DNA from: Bradyrhizobium ottawaense
GTDB taxonomy: Bacteria > Pseudomonadota > Alphaproteobacteria > Rhizobiales > Xanthobacteraceae
NCBI RefSeq assembly: GCF_002278135.3
Contig: NZ_CP029425.2
Location: forward strand, 7,540,001-7,604,000
Direction of reading: 5' to 3'
Length of the DNA stretch: 64,000 nucleotides
Shown here: one piece after another, positions 34,605 to 46,168 of the stretch
How the letters are laid out: each line of letters begins with the position of its first letter
Numbering within the stretch: position 1 is the stretch's first letter
The notes under the pieces: model-generated
Database searches by the model: none
What the model saw: only the letters and a program-made list of their open reading frames with translations
What the model was told of the DNA's origin: nothing
Program-made: the position numbers and the translations under genes

Positions 34605-35435
34605 CTAGGCGCCATGCGTCAGGACGATCGGCTCTTTCTCCGAGAAGTGCGTGCGCGAGCGGGCGAACTTCTTGACGCCCATCGGCTTGCCGAACAGGTA
34701 ACCCTGGACCTGATCGAAATCCATCTCATGTGCGGCAAGAAAGTCCGCGCGCGTCTCGCCCCCCTGCGCAATAACCTGCGCGCCGGAGTCGTGTGCGAGC
34801 TCGACGATACGCCGGCACACCGTCTGCTTGAGGCGCTGATCCGCGCAACCGGTGACGTATTGATGGTCGACCTTCAGCTGGACGAACGGAAAGTTCGGCA
34901 ATCCCAGCAAGGATGGCCACTTCGCGCCGACATTGTCGATCGAGATGCCGATATTGTGCAGGCGAACGCGCCGGGCGACATCGATCGCCAGGTCGAGATT
35001 GTCGATCACCTCGGCGCTGTCGATCTCGATCAGCAGGCCGGCGAACGCCGCATGATCCGGAATCCGGTAGCAAAGCTCGCGCACCGCAGCATCGTCGGCC
35101 AGAAACGAGATCGGCAGGTTGATCGAGAGATCGACCGGTCCGATCTGCCCGAGCAGATAGCGCCAGTCCTCGATCGCGCGCGCGATCACGAACTCGGACA
35201 GCGCATGAAAATGCGGATCGCTTTCGTCGGGGATGAAGTAGGCAGGCGGCACGACGCCCCATGCGGGATGGCGCATCCGGATCAGCGCCTCGGCGCCGCT
35301 CGGAACCAATGTCCGGAGATGAAGTTTCTGCTGATACCACAGCTCGAGCGAGCTGGCTTTCAGCGCTTCGGGCACATCCACTGCCGGGCTCGGTGCGGGC
35401 TCGAGCGGCATCAATGACGCAAGAATCGTCGACAA
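34605..35435 (-). CDS. degenerate EAL-domain protein (c-di-GMP phosphodiesterase fold, probably inactive)
   Basis: The 276-residue protein is a single EAL domain. The EAL signature itself is kept (GAEALIRMRHP near residue 44), as are the Asn strand (LSINLP), the Lys strand (QLKVDHQYV) and the final Gln (DQVQGYLF). However, the metal-binding DDFG motif reads IDNVG and AEGVET reads AQGGET, so two key acidic residues are replaced. It probably binds c-di-GMP or a partner and does not hydrolyse it; this is inferred from the residues. It stands alone between the tts-driven small genes and a phage tail fragment. Confidence 0.75.
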   Translation of the reverse strand: MSTILASLMPLEPAPSPAVDVPEALKASSLELWYQQKLHLRTLVPSGAEALIRMRHPAWGVVPPAYFIPDESDPHFHALSEFVIARAIEDWRYLLGQIGPVDLSINLPISFLADDAAVRELCYRIPDHAAFAGLLIEIDSAEVIDNLDLAIDVARRVRLHNIGISIDNVGAKWPSLLGLPNFPFVQLKVDHQYVTGCADQRLKQTVCRRIVELAHDSGAQVIAQGGETRADFLAAHEMDFDQVQGYLFGKPMGVKKFARSRTHFSEKEPIVLTHGA

Positions 35436-35619
35436 TTTGTGGAAGGGCTCGCAACCGGAGACGGTTGAGATGTATTTGGCGAGCGACTTTGAACACGGCG
35501 CCTTGCCGTCTCCTCAATCCCAGCGATGCCGCCCTTCACCTTCTCGAAGGCGGCCGTGAAACAATCACCCCACTGGTGACGAGCGCCTTCATCGCGGTCG
35601 ATACTGCGGTGAGCGCGGT

Positions 35620-36492
35620 CCCCAGGAAGCCGCGGCTGCATCGACGGACAAGGCATCGAAGACTCAGAAGGATTTCAACTTTTCGGTGATGGGCGGAAAA
35701 AACGTGGTCGATCAGTTCATTGCATCGCAAAGCAAGTCGCCGGAGGGAATGAAGGCCGAGGTGGCAACCTATGGACTGCTTCCCGGCGCAATGGAGGCGA
35801 TGAAGCTGCAATTGCAAACGGAGTCGATCGCGCGGGCGAACAACACCGCGATCACCGCCGCGCAGCAGGTGCAGCTCGACCTGCTGAAGCAGAAGACTTC
35901 GGAATACGCCATGACGCTGGCCGGGCTCCAGACGATCCAAGCGAACTTGACTCCCTCTGAGAGTTACCTACAGGAGCCTAAGATCCAAGCGCAATTCAAC
36001 GCCAATACGATCAGTGCGCAGCAATTCCTGGATGCGCAACAAAGGCTAGCGGAGAACGCCCAATCGACGTGGAACACCGCCGGCGCCTCCATGGCGGGCG
36101 AATTTGCACAACTCTCGCAGGAATTCGGCAAGCACAGCATGGCTATGGCGACGGCGGCTAAAGCGTTCGGCATTGTCGAGGCAAGGATCAACACTTACAC
36201 CGCCTTCACGAAGGCGTTGGCATCGGCCGTGCCGCCATTCAATGATGCGTTGGCTGCGGGCGTGCTCGCTGCCGGTATGGCCAAGGTCGCCGCGATCAGC
36301 TCTATGTCGACACCTAGCTTTAGCACCGGCGGCTTCGTCTCCGGCGCTGGGACAAGCGTCTCGGACAGCATTCCCGCAATGCTTTCCAATGGCGAATTCG
36401 TTGTGAATGCCGAAGCTACGCAACGCAACAGGCGGGAAATCGCCCAGCAAAGCGGTTCTCGTCAGTTTCATGCGCGTTTCGCGGGATCGTGA
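35620..36492 (+). pseudogene. phage tail tape-measure-like protein, C-terminal fragment
   Basis: The frame is open from about 35620 and reads STDKASKTQKDFNF before the first ATG. It has a long helical stretch (MKLQLQTESIARANNTAI, AEFAQLSQEFGKHSM), a hydrophobic patch, and then FSTGGFVSGAGTSVSDSIPA with LSNGEFVVNAEATQRNR. This last block is the hallmark closing motif of tail tape-measure proteins. The 5' part is missing and the 3' end runs into the IS21 element. A prophage remnant. Confidence 0.65.
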
Positions 36493-36620
36493 GCGCGGAT
36501 TTCAGGGGATCGTGAGCAACGATTTCGCGGGATCGTGAGCAAGGCTTTCGGAGCCTTGCAGCGCTTCGGCCGACAACTCAACCGGCTTAGGGATGACCTC
36601 GTGGTTAACGAGGAAGTCCA

Positions 36621-38000
36621 ATGCCTACCCAGAGATTGTCGATGCGCCGGATCAAGGAAGTCCTTCGGTTAAAACATTTTCAAGGCCTGCCAGAGCGGGC
36701 CATCGCGCGGAGCGTGGGCGTCAGCAACGGCGTTGTGCACAGCTACCTGAGCCGCGCCCGCTCTGCTGGGTTGAGCTGGCCGCTTCCGGAGGGAATGACC
36801 GATGAAGACCTGGAGCTTTTGCTTTTCCCGGCCCCACGACCAGCGTCTCAGAGCCCGCAGCGGCCGGTGCCCGACTGGAGCTACATCGATAAAGAGCTCC
36901 GCCGGCGCAACGTAACCCGTCGCCTGCTCTGGGAGGAGTATCGCGCCGTTAATCCCGACGGTTTCGGGTACACGTGGTTCTGCACTACCTACGAGGCCTG
37001 GAAGGGGCGGGTCCGACCTTCGATGCGGCAGATTCATCTGGGCGGCGAGAAGGTGTTCGTGGATTTCGCCGGCGACACCATCGACATCGTCGATCCCCTG
37101 ACCGGGGAAGTGCAGCCGATGAAGCTGTTCGTCGCGGCGATGGGCGCTTCGAACTACACCTACGCCGAGGCCTGCCCCAGCGAGAGCTTGGCCGACTGGA
37201 TCCGGGCCCACGTCAACTTGTTCACGTTTTTGAGCGGAACGCCGACGTTCGTGGTCTGCGACAACCTCAAAGCCGCCGTCAGCAACCCCGACCGCTACGA
37301 TCCCGGCCTCAATCGCACTTATGCCGAGATGGCGAGCCATTACGGCACCGCCATTCTCGCCGCACGGCCGCGGCGCCCAAAAGACAAGGCGAAGGTCGAG
37401 GTCGCGGTGCAAATCGCCCAGCGCTGGATTCTGGCCCGGCTGCGCAATCAGCGCTTCTTTTCCCGGGCCGAGCTCAACGCCGGCATCAAGACACTCGTCG
37501 ACGAACTCAATGCTCGTCAAATGCGTGGCTTCGGCTCAAGCCGCGCCGAACTGTTTGCCGAACTCGACAAACCCAAGCTAACCCCGCTGCCAGATCAGCC
37601 TTATGCCTTCGCACGCTGGAAGCGCTGCCGCCTCGCTCCCGATTATCATGTCGAGGTCGACGGCCATTGGTACTCCGCGCCGTATCGTCTGATTGGCGAG
37701 CTGGTCGATGCCCGTATCGACGATCGGACGGTCGAGATCTTCCACAAGGGCCAGCGGATCGCCAGCCATGCCCGCGCGCCCAACCGACGCGGACACACCA
37801 CCATCGCCGACCACATGCCCAGCGCCCATCGCCGCTACGGCGAATGGACCCCCGCCGCGGTGATCGCCGCCGGCGAGCGGATCGGTCCTTCGACAGCAGC
37901 GTTTTTCCAGGCCGCGATCGACGCCCGGCCCCATCCAGAACAAGGCTTTCGAACCTGCCTTGGCATTCTGGCGCTCGTCAAAAGCTACGGCGCCGACTGA
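36621..38000 (+). CDS. istA: IS21-family transposase IstA
   Basis: The 459-residue transposase has an N-terminal helix-turn-helix (GLPERAIARSVGVSNGVVHSYL) and an rve catalytic core (VFVDFAGDTIDIVD, FVVCDNLKAAV and the Glu in [10 protein letters not shown]). The C-terminal beta barrel begins near DYHVEVDGHWYSAPY. It appears intact. The istB start is five bases after its stop. Confidence 0.9.
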   Translation: MPTQRLSMRRIKEVLRLKHFQGLPERAIARSVGVSNGVVHSYLSRARSAGLSWPLPEGMTDEDLELLLFPAPRPASQSPQRPVPDWSYIDKELRRRNVTRRLLWEEYRAVNPDGFGYTWFCTTYEAWKGRVRPSMRQIHLGGEKVFVDFAGDTIDIVDPLTGEVQPMKLFVAAMGASNYTYAEACPSESLADWIRAHVNLFTFLSGTPTFVVCDNLKAAVSNPDRYDPGLNRTYAEMASHYGTAILAARPRRPKDKAKVEVAVQIAQRWILARLRNQRFFSRAELNAGIKTLVDELNARQMRGFGSSRAELFAELDKPKLTPLPDQPYAFARWKRCRLAPDYHVEVDGHWYSAPYRLIGELVDARIDDRTVEIFHKGQRIASHARAPNRRGHTTIADHMPSAHRRYGEWTPAAVIAAGERIGPSTAAFFQAAIDARPHPEQGFRTCLGILALVKSYGAD

Positions 38001-38005
38001 CCGGA

Positions 38006-38737
38006 ATGGCCAAGGCCTTCGAGGAGCAGCGCCGATCGCCCGATCTCGAAGCCCTGCCGTTCGAAGATCGCATCGGCCTGTTGGTCGACCGCGAAGCCGC
38101 CGAACGCGACACCAGGCGGCTCACCACGCGCCTCAAGATCGCCGCACTGCGCCAGACTGCTTGCGTCGAGGACGTCGATCTGCGCACCCCGCGGGGCATC
38201 GACCGCGCCGTTTTCGCCAAACTCGTCGAAGGTCGCTGGATCGATCGCCACGAGAATTTGCTCGTCACCGGGGCAACCGGCCTGGGCAAAAGTTGGTTAG
38301 CCTGCGCGCTCGGCCACAAGGCCTGCCGCGACAACCGATCAGTCCTCTATCATCGCGTTCCAAGGCTGTTCGAGGCGCTCGCGCTCGCGCGCGGAGACGG
38401 ACGCTACGCCCGACTCCTCAAAAGCCTCGGCCGCGCTCAGCTTCTGATTTTGGATGATTGGGGACTATCGGTGCTCACCGCCGCGGAACGCCGCGATCTG
38501 CTCGAAATCCTCGAGGACCGACATGGCCGCGCATCCACCATCGTCACAAGTCAGCTCCCCGTGGACACCTGGCATGGAGCCATTGGGGACCCCACGGTCG
38601 CCGACGCCATTCTCGATCGCCTCGTCCACAACGCCCACCGCCTCCAGCTCACCGGAGAAAGCATGCGAAAACGCAGCGCCAAAACCATCACCCTTGACGG
38701 CAACCAGAACACTGACTCTATCTCCCATCGGCCGTAG
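38006..38737 (+). CDS. istB: IS21-family ATPase IstB
   Basis: The 243-residue AAA+ helper has Walker A GATGLGKSWLA, Walker B LLILDDWGL and a sensor region (STIVTSQLPVDTWH). I chose the ATG at 38006, directly behind istA; the same frame is open far upstream but that part is a shadow of istA. Confidence 0.85.
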   Translation: MAKAFEEQRRSPDLEALPFEDRIGLLVDREAAERDTRRLTTRLKIAALRQTACVEDVDLRTPRGIDRAVFAKLVEGRWIDRHENLLVTGATGLGKSWLACALGHKACRDNRSVLYHRVPRLFEALALARGDGRYARLLKSLGRAQLLILDDWGLSVLTAAERRDLLEILEDRHGRASTIVTSQLPVDTWHGAIGDPTVADAILDRLVHNAHRLQLTGESMRKRSAKTITLDGNQNTDSISHRP

Positions 38738-38812
38738 CGGGCTGCTCACGATCGTCTGAATTCAGTGCTCACGATCGCGCGAAATCGATGCACACGATCC
38801 GTGAAATCCGCA

Positions 38813-39410
38813 GTCTGCAGCAGTGTTGCGATGGTCGCCCAGGTTCGTCCGCCGCCGTCGCTGCCCGCGAACAGGCTATTCTTTCTTGTAATTGTCTGCG
38901 GTCTGATGGCGCGCTCGACGATGTTGGAGTCGAGCTCGATGCGGCCGTCGAGCAGGAAGCGTTCGAAGATGGCACGGCGCGAGACAGCATAGCGGATCGC
39001 CTCGGCCAGTTTGATTTGCCGGAGATCCGCCGCAAGGTCTGCTGCCAGAGATCGAAGAGATCTGCGACGACAGCCGCGGAGGCTTGCTGGCGCGCGGCAA
39101 CGCGGGCGTCGGGGCTTTGACCGCGCACGGTCTTCTCGACCTGCCAGAGCTTCGCCATCCGCTCGAGCGTCGCCGTTGCCACTTCCGAGCTCCCTGCAAC
39201 ATGCAGCTCATAGAACTTGCGCCGGCTGTGTGACCAGCAGCCGGCCAACGTGATGCCATCATCGCCGCGATCGGATCGCGCGAGCTTGTTATAGGCGGCG
39301 TAGCCATCCACTTGGAGGATGCCGCGATAGCCATTGAGATGCCGGACGGCGCATTCGCCGGCGCGGCTAGGTGAACTCGCCTTGCTGGTCCTAGGCGCTA
39401 CAGCGAAATC
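38813..39410 (-). pseudogene. IS66-family transposase (TnpC) C-terminal fragment
   Basis: Minus-strand translation gives HLNGYRGILQVDGYAAYNKL, then LAGCWSHSRRKFYELH and LWQVEKTVRGQSPDAR, the DDE core and following helix of IS66 TnpC. Frameshifts follow toward 38813 (for example RTLPARRPHRARLQHR in another frame). The front half is missing. The IS21 element truncates it on the left. Confidence 0.75.
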
Positions 39411-39960
39411 TGGCCATCTTAGCGCTCCTGCTGCGGCGAGGGCGGCGGCACCTCGGTCAAAGTGTCGGCGTCGCGGTCGTAAGCGCGTAGTAAACGCTGG
39501 CCTGGCCTCGCCGGCGGCGCAGCCGGCGGACGTTGTCGAAGCCCTGCCCCAAGTGGGGCGGCACTGGATCGCCGGCCGCGTGCTCTGCGCAGCGGGTTTC
39601 GAGCCACCCTTTGTTGGCATGCAGCCGGCCTTCCGCGCCGCAAATCTCGCAGGTGCAGGCGGAGCGGGCGACGGCCAGGTCAACTGCATGGCCGATCGCG
39701 GACTCGGTGGACTTCGAGGCTTCGGTGTCCCATCGACGAGCAGGATGCCCATCTTCTGCTTGATGCGGACGAATTCGAAGGTCTCGCCGTCGCGGAGCGC
39801 GACTTCGATCCTGCGACAGAGCCGGACCAGGATATCCTGCCACCCTCGCTCGCAGTGCGGGTAGCCGAACGAGCGACTAGGCTCCTCGGCCGTCGTGAGG
39901 AACAGACGCGGGTGCCACAGCATGAGGTCGCGGCGCCAATCCATGTCATTACTTCCCCAT
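39411..39960 (-). pseudogene. conserved rhizobial hypothetical protein, frameshifted
   Basis: The segments FGYPHCERGWQDILVRLCRRIEVALRDGE and FVRIKQKMGIL in one frame, then AVARSACTCEICGAEGRL, TRCAEHAAGD and FDNVRRLRRR in a second, form one protein with a CxxC pair before a Gly-rich turn. The order is that of a hypothetical protein family I have met in rhizobial genomes, without known function. At least two shifts interrupt it. The 40000-40440 stretch upstream contains no gene I can support. Confidence 0.5.
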
Positions 39961-40440
39961 CTCATTACTCCCGACCTCCAGGCTGGAGGGGCGATATCGA
40001 CAAGAACATCGTTCGCGCGATCGTACCGCCTGCAGGTGACCTTATGACCGACGACGCGCTGCAGAATGCAGATGTTCTCCAGCCCCGGACACCTCTCGAC
40101 GGCCGTGCCCTGGGCATGAGTCTCGCAGCGGATGCCATCCCCCTCCGAGCTCGATCTCGATGGTGAGGTCCGCAGCAGGTGAGCGCGCGCGGAGAATCGC
40201 GATGCACATGGCGCAGATGGGCGCGGGCCGCGCCGATACGCCGGTGGAGGGGGCGCCGCTCGATCGAGTTCGACCCGCGTGACCTCGGGATACTCGAGCC
40301 CATCACGGAGGCGGCCGCCAGCTACTAACTCGAGCTCTCGGCTCTGGAATAACATCGGCCTGCCCGCACTTCGTGCTCCCGGTGCCGCTGTCCCGATGGT
40401 CGCACCATACTCCACGATGTAGAACACCGCAGCGGGAACG

Positions 40441-40665
40441 TTGGCACCGAGACATCTCACCAATTTGCTCGATCGCCTCAACGAGGAGATCAGGCGGCGA
40501 ACCTATGTCGTGCGAATCCTCCCCAATGCCGAGAGCTGTTTAAGGCTGGTACGGGCGCTGACCGTCGAGCGCCATGAGGCCTGGCTCGAGGACCATCGCC
40601 ATCTAAACATGGATCTGCCGAAGGAGCACAAGGAGGCGCTACGCCGGCGGCCTGACGATGCTCAG
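40441..40665 (+). pseudogene. IS256-family transposase C-terminal fragment
   Basis: The frame reads HLTNLLDRLNEEIRRRTYVV, then RILPNAESCLRLVRALTVE and YLNMDLPKEHKEALRR, an IS256 end of a different subgroup from the 60836 gene. Nothing of the N-terminal part remains. Confidence 0.7.
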
Positions 40666-40905
40666 GCCCACCAAGGGGATGCACGCCCCCCTCTCCGCCG
40701 CCGTCGCTCGCCAGGGCTACGCTTTTGCGCAAGCGAGCGACGGCGGCTCCGAGGGGATGGCTCGGCCGGATCCCATAATCGATTTTGCTGAACTTGACGC
40801 ACAGAACTGCCGATCCGGGCCGTCGTCGTGGTGCGGCTGCCGCTGATCGTAAGCGAGCCGAACGCCTTTCGTCTGCGGCCTGAACGTCTTTATTGTCTCC
40901 ACGGC

Positions 40906-40935
40906 AAGCGGCCCCGTGGGCCGCTTTTCGTTTTG
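40906..40935 (+). terminator. rho-independent terminator
   Basis: The stem AAGCGGCC / GGCCGCTT with a short loop is followed by TTCGTTTT. It lies 20 bases before an orphan tts box, so it may insulate that promoter from upstream transcription. Confidence 0.7.
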
Positions 40936-40951
40936 TGAATGGGCGCGCAGT

Positions 40952-40984
40952 CTCGTCAGCTTTCAGTAAGCTAGTCCCAATAAT
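40952..40984 (+). promoter_or_regulatory. orphan tts box
   Basis: CTCGTCAGCTTTCAGTAAGC followed by TAGTCCC resembles a TtsI box in its first 12 bases and its AAGC end. Directly downstream is a frame of 61 residues (40988-41173) with no effector-like features, followed by a repeat element and IS21 element 2. The effector it controlled was probably lost. Confidence 0.55.
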
Positions 40985-41162
40985 TGGTTGTTGGGTTTAG
41001 CGGGGGTGGCACGGACATTGCTGTGGTTTCCAGAGCAGTGGGGTGGAGTGTCACCTTCCGCTAAACTCACCAGCAGTGCGGATGCGGCAGGTGCTTCAAC
41101 TCAGCCCCCCTGGTCGGTCGGCACCGTGTCGCGCCCACTGCTTCTAAATCACGGGCCATTCC

Positions 41163-41335
41163 CGGTTCTGTAAGTTACGCTCGTTCTGCGAGCGATGACC
41201 TCCCGGTCAGCTTCTTCCGCTGCTTTGAGGCTGGCCGTGTGGGGGTTAGCGGCGCGTGGCAGGGACAGCGCTTCCCCTGTGTATGCGTGGGGGTTACTTG
41301 AGCGCCGAGTCACGTGACCGCTAACTATCGGCAGT
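41163..41335 (+). repeat. intergenic repeat family, copy 1
   Basis: The conserved core holds CCGGTTCTG, CGGTCAGCTTCTTCCGCTG, GAGGCTGGC, GCGTGGCAGGGACAGCGCTT and GCGCCGAGTCACGTG in fixed order. Related copies are at 43980-44250 and 45735-45895. It is non-coding as far as I can see. It lies just right of the orphan tts box and left of IS21 element 2. Confidence 0.65.
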
Positions 41336-41470
41336 GCGTATAGCGCGACGATCTGGGTCGGAAGAGCGCGGCGATCAGGATGGCGAGTCAGTGTCGCGGC
41401 GCGATGATGATCGCCGCGATGATTGTCGCGCGCAAGAGTTTTGTTTGCTTTGATTGTCGCGGAGCGTCAA

Positions 41471-43920
<2,450 letters not shown>

Positions 43921-43979
43921 TCACGAGCCCGGCGTAGCCCTCTCATCATGGTCGACGCTCCACTTCCATCCTGTTCGCC

Positions 43980-44250
43980 GCGCGGCAAGTGCGGGCGGGG
44001 CAGGGACAGCGTCCGCTCCGGCGCAACCGAACGGCGCCGAGTCTCACCCGCACTGCCTGCGATCTGAGGCTGATCCCCGAGCCCCGCGAGGCTGCAACCC
44101 CGGTTCTGGTAGTTGTGCCACGGCTTTTTGCGATGAATGTATCCCACCGTCAGCTTCTTCCGCTGTTTGAGGCTGGCGCGTGGTAGGGAGAGCGCTTTTT
44201 CTCCAAGCGGGCGCCGAGCCACGTGGCCGCTAACGTTCCCGCTGTTTAGG
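43980..44250 (+). repeat. intergenic repeat family, copy 2
   Basis: It shares with copy 1 CCGGTTCTGGTAGTTGTG, ACCGTCAGCTTCTTCCGCTG, GAGGCTGGCGCGTGGTAGGG, AGAGCGCTTT and GCGCCGAGCCACGTGGCCGC. Just upstream (about 43999-44045) the CAGGGACAGCG...GGCGCCGAGTC pair occurs once more, so this copy has an extra half unit. Confidence 0.65.
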
Positions 44251-44256
44251 TCGCGG

Positions 44257-44472
44257 CTACCACCTTGAGCGGCCTGTCGACCCGGGACCGGTATGATCCT
44301 TTAGGCCATCGATCACCTTGAGCGCCACTTCGAGTTCATCTCGAAGATGCTTCGTAATCCGCAGTCCGCTCGCAAGCTCCTCGCGGCTGATTTCCGCGCC
44401 GTGGGCGACTTTTTGTTCTAGGTCGCGTATAGCGTGGTCGATCTTGTGCAGCGAGAACGTGCCAAGCATCAT
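44257..44472 (-). CDS. hypothetical small helical protein
   Basis: The 71-residue product (MLGTFSLHKIDHAIRDLEQK, then SREELASGLRITKHLRDELE) is charged and mostly helical, probably a coiled coil. The frame is clean. No family is recognised; it could be a regulator or antitoxin-like protein. It follows repeat copy 2. Confidence 0.4.
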   Translation of the reverse strand: MMLGTFSLHKIDHAIRDLEQKVAHGAEISREELASGLRITKHLRDELEVALKVIDGLKDHTGPGSTGRSRW

Positions 44473-44488
44473 TTGGCTCCGTCCACGA

Positions 44489-44870
44489 TTAAGGGTCGGT
44501 CATCCGGCCGCGCGGGTAGGACCCACAACGTAAAAATGCGTCCACTACATGGTTGAGTAAAGCGGGTGGCGTTGGGGGAAAATCTTTTCCCATCTCGCGT
44601 CTGAGCGCCTCGAATTCGGCTAAGGTCGAAAGAGGGCACTCCGCCACCGCGTCCATTTTTGAGCAGATAACTTCAACCCGGAATCGCCGAGCGGCCAGCT
44701 GCTCTTCAGTTCGCTGTGGCCCGTAGGTGTCTTCTGCCGGGGTATGGCTTGGCCTACGGGCGTAGTCCGTGAATGCTTGGATTGCCGCCCCCACATCGGT
44801 CCTAGGCACGGCGGTTACTCCTATGAGCGGAGCCAGCTCGAACAGTTGCGGGCCGAGCGCTTCAATATGA
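44489..44870 (-). pseudogene. hypothetical protein fragment
   Basis: From about 44870 the frame reads ALGPQLFELAPLIGVTAVPR, then IQAFTDYARRPSH, SKMDAVAECPLSTLAEFEALRRE and LLNHVVDAFLRCGS. The composition is protein-like. The part of the open frame further upstream (to 45028) overlaps a conserved leader element on the other strand and is probably not coding, so the true start is missing. No family is recognised. Confidence 0.35.
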
Positions 44871-44894
44871 CATGCACGCGGGGCGCGGCACCCC

Positions 44895-45035
44895 ACCGGT
44901 ACTGGTAGGTGCTCTCCAGTTCTTCTCCACCATACAATGGTAGCACCTTGGGGAATTTGAACCTCTCGGGCGTAAAGGTGGCCAGCCCCTGTCTTCGAGG
45001 ACGGGCTGGCTACCATCGCTTGCGACACCGTTTGG
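44895..45035 (+). other. conserved leader-like element S, copy A (candidate structured RNA)
   Basis: This stretch has a second copy at 62970-63100 on the minus strand, there directly upstream of a paralogue of the 45906 gene. Both contain a strong hairpin (here GGTGGCCAGCCCC paired with GGGCTGGCTACC, 44977-45014). It could be the 5' leader or promoter region of that small gene, here pushed about 870 bases away by a higBA module and a repeat. It may instead encode the N-terminus of a longer version, because both copies have an open frame. Confidence 0.45.
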
Positions 45036-45061
45036 GCGACCCCGCACCCGGACTCGTCGCC

Positions 45062-45367
45062 CTAAGCCGGTTCCAGCATCTTGATCTCGCTGACATCAAC
45101 TTCGCGTCGGCGTGCCACGCATCGGGGGCTGCCTGCAAACGAAGCTAGATGGCCGGGCCGTTGCCGACCGGCTTTCCAATCCGGGCGGCCACGTTCGGAC
45201 TGACCGGCTTCTTCTCCGCGAGGATGTCGTGCAGATGCTGCCTGGAATCCCAGCGCTTCTGCAATCTCGGTCTTAGACTTCCTGATGTACTGTAGAATTT
45301 CATCAAGGACGGCGCCCGGATGAGACGGGCAGCGGTTAGGATCGCGCTTAGCCTTCTGCTCTGCCAT
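45062..45367 (-). pseudogene. higA: HigA-type antitoxin, frameshifted
   Basis: MAEQKAKRDPNRCPSHPGAV followed by LDEILQYIRKSKTEIAEALG is the start of a HigA-family XRE antitoxin. A frameshift near 45235 moves the helix-turn-helix to another frame, and the C-terminal REVDVSEIKMLEPA returns in the first. It partners the higB fragment next to it. Confidence 0.7.
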
Positions 45368-45418
45368 TGATGCTCTCCAGCATGTCGGAGCCCTCATGGC
45401 TTATTCGGTATTCTGCGT

Positions 45419-45613
45419 TCAGTGGTACTGGTCAAAGTCAACCTTGAATGCATCGCTTCCTTCAAACTCGAATGTGATGCACCACGGGCCATTGATGTGA
45501 ATCGTGTAGCGCACGGACTTTCCGGCCAGCTTGTGGAAATCGTTGCCTGTCAGCTTCAGTTCGGAACTGTTGACGGCTTCGTTGAGCGTATCGAGACGAA
45601 CTCCTATAGCGCG
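45419..45613 (-). pseudogene. higB: HigB-type toxin, C-terminal fragment
   Basis: The frame contains LDTLNEAVNSSELKLTGNDFHKLAG, then YTIHINGPWCITFEF and a final VDFDQYH, the RelE/HigB mRNA interferase end. The first 30 or so residues are replaced by unrelated sequence at about 45614, where repeat copy 3 begins. It is upstream of higA, the normal HigBA order. Confidence 0.7.
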
Positions 45614-45734
45614 ACAATCAGGATGAGAGCGCGATGCGCTTGTGCATTCTCTTGTCGACGCAGCCGGTTCGCCGCTAGTGGCGCGGCCATACTGCCTAAG
45701 ATCACAACTGATCGCCAAGCGCTGGCTACGACCA

Positions 45735-45895
45735 ATCCTGGTAGTTGTGATAGGGGCGTTCGCCGAATATGCATCCCGGTTAGCTTCTTCCGCTGCTTGG
45801 GCTGACCATGGTGAAGTTAGCGGTGAGTGGTAGGGACAGCGCTTCCTCGGTTCACGTCAAAGCGCCGAGTCACGTGCAGCTATCTACTGTGGGTC
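45735..45895 (+). repeat. intergenic repeat family, copy 3
   Basis: It contains CCTGGTAGTTGTG, CCCGGTTAGCTTCTTCCGCTG split by one change, GAGTGGTAGGGACAGCGCTT and GCGCCGAGTCACGTG in the same order as copies 1 and 2. Weaker similarity extends back to about 45640. It truncates higB. Confidence 0.65.
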
Positions 45896-45905
45896 CGAAT
45901 GGGCG

Positions 45906-46142
45906 GTGACAATCAACACTCGAAATCTTCGGCAGATCACAGCCCTGCGGTCGCAAGCGCTTGAGGTGCTTGCAGCCAATCAGGCCCGGGCCGCCGATCA
46001 GTCTTTGAGCCCGGCAGATCGCCAAGTCGCGACGTTTGATGCCGAGGAGGCTCAGGCAGTGTTGGGCATACTCGATAGCGTGAAACTCAACCTGGGCCGA
46101 AGGAGGCAGGCAAGATCGCTGCACGCATACGCGCTCTTCTAG
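45906..46142 (+). CDS. small conserved protein, paralogue A
   Basis: The 78-residue frame starts at GTG. It shares with the 62708-62947 product the pattern ALRxQALxVLAANxxRA, then SLxxxDRxxATFxxEExxAxL and ILDxVxxN. Two copies under selection-like similarity make it likely to be a real gene. The function is unknown; it is helical and charged. No ribosome site stands out. Confidence 0.5.
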   Translation: MTINTRNLRQITALRSQALEVLAANQARAADQSLSPADRQVATFDAEEAQAVLGILDSVKLNLGRRRQARSLHAYALF

Positions 46143-46168
46143 AGGGCGTCTCGTGGGCGCTGGCGTGT

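Larger units (their letters stand above)
36470..38812 (+). mobile_element. IS21-family element 1 (complete)
   Basis: Three copies of GGGATCGTGAGC at 36483, 36506 and 36529 at the left, and three of GCTCACGATC-type (38744, 38767, 38790) at the right, are spaced by exactly 23 bp in inverted orientation. They enclose istA and istB. Such multiple terminal repeats are typical of IS21. It is inserted in a phage tail gene and next to an IS66 remnant. Confidence 0.85.

Noticed and set aside
36974..38005. N-terminal extension of the IstB frame giving 587 residues
   Set aside because: The extension is an out-of-frame reading of istA; IstB motifs and family length begin at 38006.
38769..40481. A single 570-residue minus-strand protein
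   Set aside because: It joins pieces of an IS66 transposase, a different hypothetical gene and non-coding DNA; family motifs jump between frames inside it.
44895..45035. A tRNA-like or tmRNA-like gene
   Set aside because: There is a good hairpin and a GGTTCAAATTCCCC-like stretch on the opposite strand, but no complete cloverleaf or acceptor stem can be formed.
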